Positions 35,726 to 45,072 of a stretch of 64,000 nt of DNA are shown here, piece after piece. Location of the stretch: assembly GCF_004341165.1 (NCBI RefSeq), contig NZ_SLZR01000002.1:62001-126000 (forward strand), in the 5' to 3' direction. The position numbers and the translations under genes were made by a program. How positions within the stretch are numbered: position 1 is the first letter of the stretch; each line of letters begins with the position of its first letter. This stretch comes from Reinekea marinisedimentorum (GTDB lineage: Bacteria > Pseudomonadota > Gammaproteobacteria > Pseudomonadales > Natronospirillaceae). Under the pieces are notes generated by a model. It was not told where the DNA came from, made no database searches, and saw nothing but the letters and a program-made list of their open reading frames with translations.

Positions 35726-36958
35726 ATGAAAAAACAAATCTATAAAGCACTACCAATAGCATTAGTAAGCCAAGCCTCATTAATCAGCTCGCCAGCAATC
35801 GCTTCTGGTTTCCAACTATCAGAGTACTCTGCCACAGGTTTAGGCCGGGCTTATGCTGGCGAATCTGCTATTGCTGATAACGCAGCCTCTCAGTGGAGAA
35901 ACCCGGCACTGCTTAGCTTCATTGAAGGCACGCAAATTTCTGGCGGTGTGGTTTATGTTGATCCCGATGTTGATGTTGAGGGCACCTATACCAATGATAC
36001 CTACGGTATGAACTATAGCGCTTCAAGCGAAGACTATGTTGATAGCGGCGTTATCCCCAACATATATCTGTCTCACCAGATAAATGACAAATGGGCCATT
36101 GGTCTAGCCGGCGGCACAAACTACGGTATGAGCACTGACTTGGGTGAGGATTTCATGGGTTCATCAACGGGCGATACCGCTGAAATCATCACAACTGAAA
36201 TGAACCTAAACCTGGCCTATATGATTACCGAGAGCTTTAGCATCGGCGGTGGCATTCGTTATGTCATGGCTGAAGGCTCCTTTGGCTCTACCTGGCCGGG
36301 AAGTGACACAGTATTAGGCTTCGTTGAAGGTGATACCGAGGAGTGGGGCTGGCAGCTTGGCGCTGCTTGGCAGATCAACGAGAAAAATCGCTTGGGTCTA
36401 ACTTATAAATCAGAAGTGAATTTAAACCTCGAAGGGACTGCTGAGCATATAGTTGTGGGCAGTGATACTGGTTCATTAGAATTGACATTACCCGCCACAG
36501 CAGAGCTGGCCTACGCCTTTCAGGCGACCGAGCAGCTATTGCTATCGGTTAGTTTGAACTGGACCGACTGGAGCTCTTTTGACGAGCTGAATGCAGAGCT
36601 CGATAGCTATGATGTCACGATATACAAGTATGAAGGCTGGGAGGACAGCTACCGCCTTGCCGTGGGCGCAGAATATCAGCTGAATTCTAAATGGACGGTA
36701 CGAAGCGGAGCTGCATACGACCAATCAGCTGTAGATGATGAGGACAGAACAGCCACCATTCCGGAAACTAGCCGTTACTGGGTGACCGCCGGTGCCGGCT
36801 TCTCACCAAACGAACGACTAACTATCGATGCCGGCCTTGCCTACATCCTCTCTGAAGATGCAACGATTGAAGACGAAGGTAGCCTGGATGGTGTTTTTAC
36901 CGGGGAAACCAACGGCTCTATCTGGCTTGCCGGAATCCAGGCCAGCTACAAGTTCTAA
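35726..36958 (+). CDS. FadL-family outer-membrane transporter
   Basis: A 410-residue outer-membrane beta-barrel of the FadL/OmpP1 family, which takes up long-chain fatty acids or other hydrophobic compounds. A signal peptide (about 1-26, ending PAIASG) is followed by the FadL hallmark FQLSEYSATGLGRAYAGESAIADNAASQWRNPALL split over the hatch region, where an NPA motif is seen. The rest is a repeating barrel pattern ending in a terminal aromatic (SYKF). The substrate is unknown; uptake of fatty acids would suit the two acyl-CoA dehydrogenases elsewhere in the window. It is monocistronic, with terminators on both sides. Confidence 0.9.
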   Translation: MKKQIYKALPIALVSQASLISSPAIASGFQLSEYSATGLGRAYAGESAIADNAASQWRNPALLSFIEGTQISGGVVYVDPDVDVEGTYTNDTYGMNYSASSEDYVDSGVIPNIYLSHQINDKWAIGLAGGTNYGMSTDLGEDFMGSSTGDTAEIITTEMNLNLAYMITESFSIGGGIRYVMAEGSFGSTWPGSDTVLGFVEGDTEEWGWQLGAAWQINEKNRLGLTYKSEVNLNLEGTAEHIVVGSDTGSLELTLPATAELAYAFQATEQLLLSVSLNWTDWSSFDELNAELDSYDVTIYKYEGWEDSYRLAVGAEYQLNSKWTVRSGAAYDQSAVDDEDRTATIPETSRYWVTAGAGFSPNERLTIDAGLAYILSEDATIEDEGSLDGVFTGETNGSIWLAGIQASYKF

Positions 36959-36961
36959 AAC

Positions 36962-36986
36962 AAAAAAGGGCGCTCACTGCGCCCTT
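36962..36986 (-). terminator. Bidirectional terminator between fadL-like and convergent membrane gene
   Basis: An 8-bp stem (AAGGGCGC, 36966-36973, with 36979-36986) has a 5-nt loop. On the minus strand it is followed by six T, giving a good terminator there. On the plus strand the T tail is only two bases. Confidence 0.75.
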
Positions 36987-37006
36987 AACATCTCACGTTC
37001 CACGTC

Positions 37007-37732
37007 TCACTTCTTACCAGTATCAACCATCAAATCATCCAACGGCAATTTGGTCAGCTTCTTCAACTGACTCAACAGGAACCACAACGCGCCAACCAGC
37101 ACGATCATGCTCGGCACCACAATCACCGGGTAACTGAGCGCAGTCATTTGGCCAAGCTCGGCACTGAACTCCGTCGTTCCGGGTGGGCTTTTCAACACAA
37201 CCTTTGCCAGCACATAGTTTAAAAAGGAAGACAGGAAGAACGATGACGCAACCAGATAGGTCACAACCGTCATCTTCTTTTCAAACTCAGATTCATTACC
37301 ATGATCTTTCAGTGCGCTGTATACACGCTCAATCTGAATGATTTTATCGTTAAATATCAGCATCTTTACGACAGATCGATGCGACTTCTGACTAATCAAC
37401 ACCACCAGACCAATAATTCCCGGGATGGCCGCTTCTTTAATGGCAATATATTTAGGATCGAGTTGCAGCAGGCTTATGCCGCCGGTCAGCAGCACACTGA
37501 CCACCCCCAGAATGGAAAAGCCATTCACCTTACCGGTGATGCGCATCTCCCAAAGGCCATAGGCAATCGGGAAGGCCAATGCGACAACGATACTCCAGGC
37601 AGGACCGAGTGCAGACTCACCGCTGAACTTTGTTAAAATAAATACGGGTATTACGATGTTAAACATCAGATTGCTGAAAAAACCACCCTGTTGCGGTTTG
37701 CCAGCCTGTTCTTTTGGTGTTGAATCCTGCAT
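37007..37732 (-). CDS. Integral membrane protein, VC0807-like
   Basis: A 241-residue inner-membrane protein with about six hydrophobic segments (for example NIVIPVFIL, IVVALAFPIAYGLWEM, GVVSVLLTGGISLL, IPGIIGLVVLIS, VVTYLVASSFFLSSFLNYVL and VVPSMIVLVGALWFLL). It resembles the VC0807 family of uncharacterised membrane proteins; this assignment is from overall pattern, not from a catalytic motif. It has no transport or enzymatic signature I can name. It is monocistronic, divergent from trmK and convergent with the FadL-like gene. Confidence 0.7.
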   Translation of the reverse strand: MQDSTPKEQAGKPQQGGFFSNLMFNIVIPVFILTKFSGESALGPAWSIVVALAFPIAYGLWEMRITGKVNGFSILGVVSVLLTGGISLLQLDPKYIAIKEAAIPGIIGLVVLISQKSHRSVVKMLIFNDKIIQIERVYSALKDHGNESEFEKKMTVVTYLVASSFFLSSFLNYVLAKVVLKSPPGTTEFSAELGQMTALSYPVIVVPSMIVLVGALWFLLSQLKKLTKLPLDDLMVDTGKK

Positions 37733-37811
37733 TACACTCGCCGGTTAAATATCTGAAACACAACTTTACCTGAATTTCACCCCACCGGCATAGCCAAGAA
37801 ACGATAAAGAT

Positions 37812-38522
37812 ATGACTAATACACAGCTTAAAACCCGATTGGGTAAACGACTGAGAGCCTTACTGAATGCCATTCCCGACGGCACCAAACAGGTATGGGA
37901 TCTGTGCTGTGACCACGGCGCTGTAGGTCGGGCCGTCATAGAAAGCAGACCCAACTGCGAGGTGGTTTTTAACGACATCCACCAGGACATCATGGCCAGG
38001 CTTTCGAAGAAGCTCATCGCCTTAGGTGCAAAAAACTACCGGCTGGAAGTGGCACCCGCCCAAAACCTGAAACTGAACGGTGAGCAACGGCCAACGATCA
38101 TCCTGGCCGGTGTAGGGGCCGAGCAGTGCATTGAAATACTGAAGCAGCTGTTCAGTCAGCCGGCCGCCGAACAAGCCTATTTCATCATTTCTCCGGCAAC
38201 AAAAACCTACTTTGTTCGCCAGTTTCTGTGCCAGGCTGGCGTTTATCTGGCGGATGAAGCCTGCATCAGCGAAAACCGCCGAAGCTATGAAATCATCTGC
38301 ATTCAGCTGCAGCAAAAAGCCAGCAACAGACCCATGATCGGCACGGCAGAAGACCTGTTTGGCGCATGCTGGCAGCCCGGCAATGCAGAACAGCTGAAAC
38401 ACCTGAAAAAACAACTGAAGTTCTATCAGTCTGCGCAAAAACCAACCCCGGAAACGGACCTAATCTGCCAGGGCTACCAACAGCTGATTGAAAAAAAATT
38501 CCTCAATAGCCTTGAAGGTTAA
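37812..38522 (+). CDS. trmK: tRNA (adenine-N1)-methyltransferase TrmK-like
   Basis: A 236-residue SAM-dependent methyltransferase of the TrmK family, which methylates N1 of A22 in some tRNAs. Motif I is VWDLCCDHGAVGRAVI (about residues 33-48) and is followed by VVFNDIHQDIMARLSKKL and PTIILAGVGAEQCIEIL. The family is best studied in Firmicutes; gammaproteobacterial members are known as predicted proteins. Its exact target here is inferred. The -35 element of the hsp20 promoter overlaps its 3' end. Confidence 0.8.
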   Translation: MTNTQLKTRLGKRLRALLNAIPDGTKQVWDLCCDHGAVGRAVIESRPNCEVVFNDIHQDIMARLSKKLIALGAKNYRLEVAPAQNLKLNGEQRPTIILAGVGAEQCIEILKQLFSQPAAEQAYFIISPATKTYFVRQFLCQAGVYLADEACISENRRSYEIICIQLQQKASNRPMIGTAEDLFGACWQPGNAEQLKHLKKQLKFYQSAQKPTPETDLICQGYQQLIEKKFLNSLEG

Positions 38523-38539
38523 ATTATCCATCCCTATTA
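38511..38539 (+). promoter_or_regulatory. Sigma-32 (heat-shock) promoter of hsp20
   Basis: CTTGAA (38511-38516) and CCCTATTA (38532-38539) are separated by 15 bp. This fits the RpoH consensus CTTGAA-N13/15-CCCCATNTA with one clear -10 mismatch. It lies 107 bp upstream of a small heat-shock gene, as expected, and its -35 overlaps the trmK stop region. Confidence 0.6.
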
Positions 38540-38645
38540 AAGGGTTACGGCGCTGCCAAGCAGGCCGTAAACAACTTAACCAAAACTGCCGGGTAACAGA
38601 GTTAACGGCACGTTTTAAACCTTTTGCTCAATTGGAGAATAGGCT

Positions 38646-39098
38646 ATGCGTACTTCATTCGATTTTTCACCCCTATACCGCACTACCGTTGGTTTTGACC
38701 GAATCGCTCAAATTCTGGATGCTGCCAATCAGGCGCAAACTGGCAACAACAACTACCCTCCGTACGACATTGAAATCACTGGCGAAAATCAGTACACCAT
38801 CACCATCGCCGTGGCCGGTTTCCTAGAAAATGAAATAGAGATTCATTCAGAGAATGGCGTGCTGCAGGTTCGCGGCAAAAAAGAGAAACAGCCGGAAAAA
38901 CAAAAGTTCCTGTATCAGGGCATTGCCTACCGTTCTTTTGAACGCAAGTTCCAGCTGGCGGATTACGTCAAGGTATTGGGTGCGCGTTTAGAGCATGGCC
39001 TGCTGCAGATTGACCTGCTCAAAGAAGTACCTGAAGCCATGAAACCAAAGAAAATTGAGATTAACTCAACCAAAGCCATTGAACAGGCGACTGTTTAA
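38646..39098 (+). CDS. Small heat-shock protein (Hsp20, IbpA type)
   Basis: A 150-residue alpha-crystallin-type holdase chaperone that binds unfolded proteins in the cytosol. The N-terminus (MRTSFDFSPLYRTTVGFDRIAQIL) and YDIEITGENQYTITIAVAGF match the IbpA/IbpB subgroup. The alpha-crystallin domain spans about 38-130, with ARLEHGLLQIDL close to its end. The C-terminal tail lacks a clear I-x-I motif (KPKKIEINSTKAIE is the nearest). GGAG precedes the start. A sigma-32-like promoter lies upstream and a terminator directly downstream, so it is a single-gene heat-shock unit. Confidence 0.95.
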   Translation: MRTSFDFSPLYRTTVGFDRIAQILDAANQAQTGNNNYPPYDIEITGENQYTITIAVAGFLENEIEIHSENGVLQVRGKKEKQPEKQKFLYQGIAYRSFERKFQLADYVKVLGARLEHGLLQIDLLKEVPEAMKPKKIEINSTKAIEQATV

Positions 39099-39111
39099 TC
39101 TCAAAGACGAG

Positions 39112-39135
39112 GCACCGCCACCCGGCGGTGCTTTT
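39112..39135 (+). terminator. Terminator of hsp20
   Basis: A perfect 8-bp stem (GCACCGCC, 39112-39119, with 39124-39131) with a 4-nt loop and TTTT tail, 13 bp after the stop codon. Confidence 0.85.
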
Positions 39136-39142
39136 CAATGCT

Positions 39143-39748
39143 CTAAACGGTTTGCCATAAACCGAACGCCATCCACGACATCACAACACACAAAGCAGCA
39201 TCAAACATTCGCCAACGCACGGGTGATTTCAACCAGTGACTTAACGGCTGACCAATGGCCGCCAGTGTAGAAAACCACACTGCCGAGGCCAGTGCTGCAC
39301 CACTCCAGAACACCCAGGGTTGCGCACTCGATGTGGCAATACTTCCGACCAGAATAACGGTATCCAGATAAACGTGGGGGTTCAGCAACGACAAAGCCAT
39401 GACCGCCAAAACCGCCTGAAGAGCCGTCATTTGCTTACTACTACTGCCGTTTGCCACAAGCCCTGACGTACCCTTGACTGCACGCAAACCTGCCTGAACT
39501 GAAAGCCAGGCCAGCATCAATACGCCCAACCAGGTAAACCAGGGAATAACGGCAGGCAACCAGCGCTGAATTTCATTGAAAGATACAACGCCCACCGCCA
39601 TCAACGTGGCGTCGATGAACATACAAACGAAAGCAATCGTCCAGGGATAGCAACGTCGAATACTCATACCCAATACCCAGGCGTTCTGCGCACCAATGGC
39701 AACAATTAAGCCGATCGATAAAAAGAAGCCTGTCAGAAATGTTTGCAT
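39143..39748 (-). CDS. argO: LysE/ArgO-family amino-acid exporter
   Basis: A 201-residue inner-membrane exporter with six hydrophobic segments. The family start MQTFLTGFFLSIGLIVAIGAQNAWVL, read as a first membrane segment followed by the GAQNA motif, is typical of the ArgO branch that exports arginine (and toxic analogues such as canavanine). A conserved NPHVYLDTVILVGS segment is present in the fourth helix region. It is divergent from an argP-type LysR regulator with 89 bp between the starts, the standard pairing, so control by lysine/arginine through ArgP is likely. Confidence 0.92.
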   Translation of the reverse strand: MQTFLTGFFLSIGLIVAIGAQNAWVLGMSIRRCYPWTIAFVCMFIDATLMAVGVVSFNEIQRWLPAVIPWFTWLGVLMLAWLSVQAGLRAVKGTSGLVANGSSSKQMTALQAVLAVMALSLLNPHVYLDTVILVGSIATSSAQPWVFWSGAALASAVWFSTLAAIGQPLSHWLKSPVRWRMFDAALCVVMSWMAFGLWQTV

Positions 39749-39837
39749 TGGCCCTGCCCCTGAAGAATTTGCTATAGATTAAAACCACGTTGTTGATTAA
39801 TCTAATTAATATTCCTTATCTTATATAAGCCTAACTT

Positions 39838-40710
39838 ATGCTAGATTATCGTGCTCTGGAGGCATTGGCGGCTGTGGTATCCCAGCGGGGTTTCGAAAAG
39901 GCTGCAAATATACTTCACGTCAGCCAATCTGCCGTTAGCCAGCGAATTAAACAGCTGGAAGCCCAGCTGGGTCAGCCGGTCATTCTGCGGCAAACGCCTC
40001 CGGTAGCTACGCCGCTTGGCTTAAAGCTCATCACCCACCTGCAAACGGTGCAGCACCTCGAAGCCGACCTGGGTTTACACAACCAAGCCACGGGCAGGGT
40101 CCACGCGCGCATTGCGCTCTCTGCCGATGCCATTGCAACCTGGTTTGGTGAAGCATTGGGCAGAATCACCGATGAAGTGGATGTCGACCTGATCCTGACC
40201 GATCAGGATAAAGGCATTGAACTGATGCGCGGCGGCGAAGTACTGGCAACCCTGTGTGCCGATGGCACCCCGATTAACGGCGCACGGGTCGACCGCCTGG
40301 GCATGATGCGCTACCGGGCTTACGCCAACCAGGATTTTCTGACGCGCTTCAACCTGATCAATGACTTTGACAACCTGCACAAGGCACCGGCGCTTATCTT
40401 CAACGAGGATGATCAGTTACAACATCGCTTTCTTGCCCTGCTGAATCAGCCGGCACCACAAAACCCGATCAAGTGCCCGTCTACCGAAGGCTTTATCCAG
40501 CTGGCGGCGACCGGTTGCGGCTTTGGGTTGATGCCGGAGATACAAGTCAACCAGTCCATCCTGTACGACAGACTGATCGATATAGCGCCGGACCACTATC
40601 TGGATGTGCCCCTCTACTGGCACAGCTGGCGATCATCCGGCGAGGTCATGAAACGGCTGCGCAGCTCTGTCATTAAAACCGCGCATCGCTGGTTGCGATT
40701 CGAATATTAG
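39838..40710 (+). CDS. argP: LysR-family regulator ArgP
   Basis: A 290-residue LysR-type regulator. The N-terminal winged helix-turn-helix reads ALAAVVSQRGFEKAANILHVSQSAVSQRIKQLE, typical of ArgP (IciA), followed by the LysR effector domain that senses lysine and arginine. It is divergent from argO, its usual target. The 89-bp intergenic region is AT-rich and contains TTAAT-CTA-ATTAA near 39797-39809, a possible half of the binding site. The end of the gene almost touches the convergent holA gene (3 bp). Confidence 0.92.
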   Translation: MLDYRALEALAAVVSQRGFEKAANILHVSQSAVSQRIKQLEAQLGQPVILRQTPPVATPLGLKLITHLQTVQHLEADLGLHNQATGRVHARIALSADAIATWFGEALGRITDEVDVDLILTDQDKGIELMRGGEVLATLCADGTPINGARVDRLGMMRYRAYANQDFLTRFNLINDFDNLHKAPALIFNEDDQLQHRFLALLNQPAPQNPIKCPSTEGFIQLAATGCGFGLMPEIQVNQSILYDRLIDIAPDHYLDVPLYWHSWRSSGEVMKRLRSSVIKTAHRWLRFEY

Positions 40711-40713
40711 GAG

Positions 40714-41742
40714 TTAGGATTGGAAGTTATAGGCTGGCAGCTTTGGCATGCAAATGGCGACCAGCATCTCACTGATCAAGCTCCAGACATCGTCCTTAAC
40801 CTGACCTTTCACGGCCGCATCAATGCCGGCACAGGCTATTAGGCAACGCTGGTAGTGTTTCGCGGAGCACCGTTGCAGTGCTGAGGAATAGTCGCGCTGA
40901 CGCTTATCGAAGATCCGCAGGCGCTTAAATGCCGCAGCCATCGGCTGGCCCGCCTGTTGGGCTTCAGCCAGCTCGATCAGCAACCGGAGCTCACGGGTAA
41001 TCAGCCACAACACCACCGCAGCCTCAATACCTTCACCCTGCAACACATGGGTGATCTTCAGCGCCCTGGCCAGATCACCGGCCAAAAAGGCTGCGGAAAG
41101 ATCAAACACCGTATAGCGCGAGCTATCGGAAACACTGGCCAAAACCGTTTCTGCCGTTAAATCACCATTACTCAGCAACGCCAGCTTTTCTATTTCCTGC
41201 TTGGCAGCCAGCAGATTGCCATCGAGACGCTCGACCAGCAGCGCCAGCGCGTCCGGGTCGGCCGACAAACCGGCTTGCTTCAGGCGGGCATTTAGCCAGC
41301 CGGAAAACTGATGACGCTCAATCGGCCATATCGGCAGCCACCAGCCGCTAGATTCGACCTGACTAAACCACTTGGCCTTGGTCTGCGAGGCTTCCAACTT
41401 AGGCGAGACGATGAGCAACAGGTTATCCGGATTGGCGGTTTCGCTGTATTCAATCAGCGCCTTGCGGCCTTTGTCATTCAACTTGGCGGCCATGCGCAAC
41501 TCAATCAGCTGCCGGTCACCGAAAAGTGACATCGACTGATTGGCTGCAATCAGTTCGGCACCGTCGAATTTGGCATCAACCTCAATAACGGTTCTGTCTG
41601 TAATGCCGGCCTTTTGAGCAACTGAACGCACGGCATCGCTGGCTTCCAGCAGCTGCAAAGGCTCATCTCCGCTGATCCAGATAGTGGGCGGCAACGAGCT
41701 GCTTTGCAGGTTCTGATGAAATTGCTGAGCGTTCAGTTTCAT
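40714..41742 (-). CDS. holA: DNA polymerase III delta subunit
   Basis: A 342-residue subunit of the clamp loader that opens the beta sliding clamp. It shows the expected delta pattern: N-terminal MKLNAQQFHQNLQSS, ISGDEPLQLLEASDAVR, and the beta-interacting element near MSLFGDRQLIELR (about residues 70-83). The ATG is 3 bp after the leuS stop, so the two genes are coupled. In most gammaproteobacteria lptE sits between leuS and holA and nadD follows holA; neither is present here. Confidence 0.93.
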   Translation of the reverse strand: MKLNAQQFHQNLQSSSLPPTIWISGDEPLQLLEASDAVRSVAQKAGITDRTVIEVDAKFDGAELIAANQSMSLFGDRQLIELRMAAKLNDKGRKALIEYSETANPDNLLLIVSPKLEASQTKAKWFSQVESSGWWLPIWPIERHQFSGWLNARLKQAGLSADPDALALLVERLDGNLLAAKQEIEKLALLSNGDLTAETVLASVSDSSRYTVFDLSAAFLAGDLARALKITHVLQGEGIEAAVVLWLITRELRLLIELAEAQQAGQPMAAAFKRLRIFDKRQRDYSSALQRCSAKHYQRCLIACAGIDAAVKGQVKDDVWSLISEMLVAICMPKLPAYNFQS

Positions 41743-41745
41743 AGC

Positions 41746-44340
41746 TTAGTTAGCAACAATGTTCACCAGCTTGTTCGGCACCACAATCACCTTACGAATG
41801 GTGTTTCCATCAGTGAACTTGGTTACCCGCTCATCGGCCAGCGCCATTGCCTGCACCTCGTCCTTAGTAGCTGAGGCCGGTACATCCAGTTTCGCACGGA
41901 CTTTACCGTTAACCTGAACCACATACAGCAGCGTATCTTTTACCAGTGCGTCTTTATCTGCCACAGGCCAGCTCTGATCAATAATCAGATCATCGTGACC
42001 CAACTCCTGCCATAGAGCCTGGGTAATGTGCGGCGCAATAGGCGACAGCAGCAATACCGCCGTTTTAATGGCTTCGTGCACCACTGCGCAGGATTGCTTG
42101 GCGTTCGACTCAAACTTGGTGACAGCATTCAGCAGTTCCATGATCTTGGCGATCGCGGTGTTAAAGGTTTTGCGCTCACCAAAGTCGTTGGAAACACCCT
42201 CGATGGTTTCGTGTGTTTTACGGCGCAGCCCTTTTTCAACATCGTTCAGTTCAGCCGGGTTCAGCGCGGCAAAGTCGCCACAGGCTTTAATTTGATGGGC
42301 AGCACGCCATAAGCGCTCAAGGAATTTCTTCGCGCCCTGCACGCCAGATTCGGTCCATTCCAGGGTTTGCTCCGGAGGGGCGGCAAACATAGAAAACAGG
42401 CGCAGAGTATCGGCACCGTATTCTTCAATGGCCGACTGCGGATCGCGGCCGTTCATCTTCGATTTGGACATCTTCGCCATACCAGCGTACTGAACCGGCT
42501 CATTGGTTGAAGCCTGAATGCCACTAACGATACGGCCCTGCTCATCTTTCTGTGGTTCAACATCTTCCGGAGACACCCAAACACGCTCGGTGCCGTTCAT
42601 CTTGTACCAGGTTTCTGCCAGCACCATGCCCTGACACAACAGGTTGGTGAACGGCTCACTGGCTTTCACAATACCTTCATCACGCAGCAGTTTCTGGAAC
42701 AAACGCGCATACATCAGGTGCATGGTGGCGTGCTCAATACCGCCAATGTACTGATCGACCGGCAACCAGTAGTTCGCCTCTTCAGGCTCAAGCATGCCTT
42801 CGTCATAATCAGGTGTACAGTAACGGGCGAAGTACCAGCTCGATTCCATGAAGGTATCGAAGGTATCGGTTTCACGGGTTGCAGGCTGACCCTGCCAGGT
42901 AGTCGCTTCAAATTCGGGGTTATTTTTCAATGGCGAGTTGATGCCATCAAAGGTGACTTCATACGGCAATTCAACCGGGAAGGTTTCCGCAGGCTTGGCT
43001 TCACCATCGACATAGACCACAGGTACAGGCGTGCCCCAATAACGCTGACGGCTCACACCCCAGTCTCGAAGGCGATAGTTCACGGTAATTTCACCGTTAC
43101 CCTGTTCCGCCAGCTTGGCGGCAATCGCCTCGAAGGCGGCATCGAAGTTCATACCGGTGAACTCGCCGGAATTGACCAGTAAGCCTTTTTCTGTGAAGGC
43201 CGCCTGTGATAAATCACACACCAGATCGCTGCCCGCTTCCGGCTCGATAACCTGCTCGATATCCAGGCCATACTTGGTGGCAAATTCCCAGTCGCGCTGA
43301 TCATGACCCGGTACCGACATGACTGCGCCAGTGCCGTAGTCCATCAATACGAAGTTTGCGGCCCATACAGGCACGCGTTTACCGGTGAGCGGGTGAACGG
43401 CGTAAATACCGGTGGCACAGCCTTTCTTCTCCATCGTTGCCATATCGGCTTCGGAGGTGGTTGACTGGTTACATTCTTTAATAAAGGCCTGCAGCTCGGC
43501 GTTACCTGCCGCGGCTTCTGCAGCCAGCGGATGCCCAGCGGCAACGGCCAGATAAGTAACACCGAACAGCGTATCCGGACGGGTGGTATAAACCTCAACC
43601 GCTTCGTCTTTACCCTCGACCGCAAATTTCAGCGTGACCCCACGGGATTTACCAATCCAGTTACGCTGCATAGCCTTTACTTCATCCGGCCAGCCGGGCA
43701 GGTTGTCCAGCTCATTCAGCAATTCTTCGGCATAAGCCGTGGTGCGGATAAACCACTGCTCCATCTCTTTGCGTTCAACCGGGGTATCACAGCGCCAGCA
43801 GCAGCCATCGTGCACCTGCTCATTGGCGAGTACGGTCATGTCATTCGGACACCAGTTCACGAAGGACGACTTTTTGTAGGCCAGATCTTTTTCGATCAAA
43901 CGGGTAAAGAACCACTGCTCCCACTTGTAGTAATCCGGCTTACAGGTGGTAACTTCACGGTCCCAGTCATAGGCGAAACCCAGGCTCTTCAGCTGGGTAC
44001 GCATGTAATCAATGTTTTCAAACGTCCATTTAGCCGGTGCAACACCGTTTTTGATGGCCGCGTTTTCTGCCGGCATACCAAACGCATCCCAACCCATCGG
44101 CTGAATGACGTTTTTGCCCTGCATACGCTGATAACGGCTGATCACGTCACCAATGGTGTAGTTACGAACATGCCCCATGTGTAGCGCGCCACTTGGGTAC
44201 GGCAGCATCGACAGGCAATAGAACTTCTCTTTGTTAGTGTCGACAACGGCCTTAAAGACCTGCTTTTCTTCCCAAATTTGTTGAACTTTGCGCTCGATAG
44301 CGGCCGGGGAGTAACTTGCTTCCATTGGTTCGCAACTCAT
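41746..44340 (-). CDS. leuS: Leucyl-tRNA synthetase
   Basis: An 864-residue class I aminoacyl-tRNA synthetase. The HIGH motif is seen as HMGH in [12 protein letters not shown], and KMSKS as KMSKSKMNG (about residue 620). Between them lies the CP1 editing domain, with the T-rich motif ending in [13 protein letters not shown]. Its length matches the E. coli enzyme. Two starts are possible, 44340 and the in-frame ATG at 44325; neither has a good ribosome-binding site, and the second gives a length closer to that of homologues. It is the first gene of a leuS-holA operon. Confidence 0.98.
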   Translation of the reverse strand: MSCEPMEASYSPAAIERKVQQIWEEKQVFKAVVDTNKEKFYCLSMLPYPSGALHMGHVRNYTIGDVISRYQRMQGKNVIQPMGWDAFGMPAENAAIKNGVAPAKWTFENIDYMRTQLKSLGFAYDWDREVTTCKPDYYKWEQWFFTRLIEKDLAYKKSSFVNWCPNDMTVLANEQVHDGCCWRCDTPVERKEMEQWFIRTTAYAEELLNELDNLPGWPDEVKAMQRNWIGKSRGVTLKFAVEGKDEAVEVYTTRPDTLFGVTYLAVAAGHPLAAEAAAGNAELQAFIKECNQSTTSEADMATMEKKGCATGIYAVHPLTGKRVPVWAANFVLMDYGTGAVMSVPGHDQRDWEFATKYGLDIEQVIEPEAGSDLVCDLSQAAFTEKGLLVNSGEFTGMNFDAAFEAIAAKLAEQGNGEITVNYRLRDWGVSRQRYWGTPVPVVYVDGEAKPAETFPVELPYEVTFDGINSPLKNNPEFEATTWQGQPATRETDTFDTFMESSWYFARYCTPDYDEGMLEPEEANYWLPVDQYIGGIEHATMHLMYARLFQKLLRDEGIVKASEPFTNLLCQGMVLAETWYKMNGTERVWVSPEDVEPQKDEQGRIVSGIQASTNEPVQYAGMAKMSKSKMNGRDPQSAIEEYGADTLRLFSMFAAPPEQTLEWTESGVQGAKKFLERLWRAAHQIKACGDFAALNPAELNDVEKGLRRKTHETIEGVSNDFGERKTFNTAIAKIMELLNAVTKFESNAKQSCAVVHEAIKTAVLLLSPIAPHITQALWQELGHDDLIIDQSWPVADKDALVKDTLLYVVQVNGKVRAKLDVPASATKDEVQAMALADERVTKFTDGNTIRKVIVVPNKLVNIVAN

Positions 44341-44474
44341 ATGTTAAGGTTAAACAGACCGGATAGAATATCCGAAGAAAAATAGGCGCTAAGAATACAG
44401 CAGAGCCGTTAGCAATTAAACTGATCACTGAGGCAATTGCCGGTCCTGCCCTTATCTATACAAGGAGCTTTCCT

Positions 44475-45020
44475 ATGAAAACTGCATTAGTACCACTGGC
44501 TCAGGGATGTGAAGAGCTTGAAGCAATCACCATTACAGACATCCTGGCTCGCGCTGGTATCCGCGTGACCACCGCCGGTTTAAATGGCGACCTGGTCACC
44601 GCCAGCCGCGGCGCGGTTTTAAAGCCGGATGCCGATATCAACGACCTGGTCAACAACCACTACGACCTGATTGTACTGCCCGGCGGGCTGCCCGGTGCAG
44701 ATCACCTGGCAAACTCAGCACCGCTGTTAAGCATGCTGCAAAGCCAATATGACGCCGGTAAAACCGTAGCCGCCGTCTGTGCTGCACCCAAGGTACTGGC
44801 CAAGGCAGGCATTCTGCCGAAGCATCGTTACACCTGTTATCCGACATCGCTCGATGAGTGCAAGCTCGAGGAACCCAGCACCGGCGAGGCTGTGGTGGTC
44901 GATCAGAATGTCATTACCGGCCGGGGTCCGGGCGTCGCCCTGGATTTCGCTTTAACCCTGGTTGAACAGCTGTGTGGCCGCGATAAAAAAACAGAAGTTG
45001 AACTGGCGCTGGTGCGCTGA
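44475..45020 (+). CDS. DJ-1/PfpI-family protein (YajL/ThiJ type)
   Basis: A 181-residue protein of the DJ-1 superfamily. The reactive cysteine is Cys102 in VAAVCAAPKVLAKAG, with the supporting Glu in QGCEELEAIT near residue 14-15, as in YajL. Proteins of this group protect against oxidative and carbonyl stress; glyoxalase or protein-repair activity is debated. A conserved ITGRGPGVALDFAL segment is present near the C-terminus. It is monocistronic, divergent from leuS and ending at a strong bidirectional terminator. Confidence 0.93.
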   Translation: MKTALVPLAQGCEELEAITITDILARAGIRVTTAGLNGDLVTASRGAVLKPDADINDLVNNHYDLIVLPGGLPGADHLANSAPLLSMLQSQYDAGKTVAAVCAAPKVLAKAGILPKHRYTCYPTSLDECKLEEPSTGEAVVVDQNVITGRGPGVALDFALTLVEQLCGRDKKTEVELALVR

Positions 45021-45025
45021 ACGAA

Positions 45026-45058
45026 AAAAGCCCGCGACCTTGCGGTTCGCGGGCTTTT
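45026..45058. terminator. Bidirectional terminator between the DJ-1 gene and aapP
   Basis: A 12-bp stem (AAAAGCCCGCGA, 45026-45037, with 45047-45058) has a 9-nt loop. It ends in four T on the plus strand and six T on the minus strand, so it serves both converging genes. Confidence 0.9.
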
Positions 45059-45072
45059 GGTATGGCTGGCGC

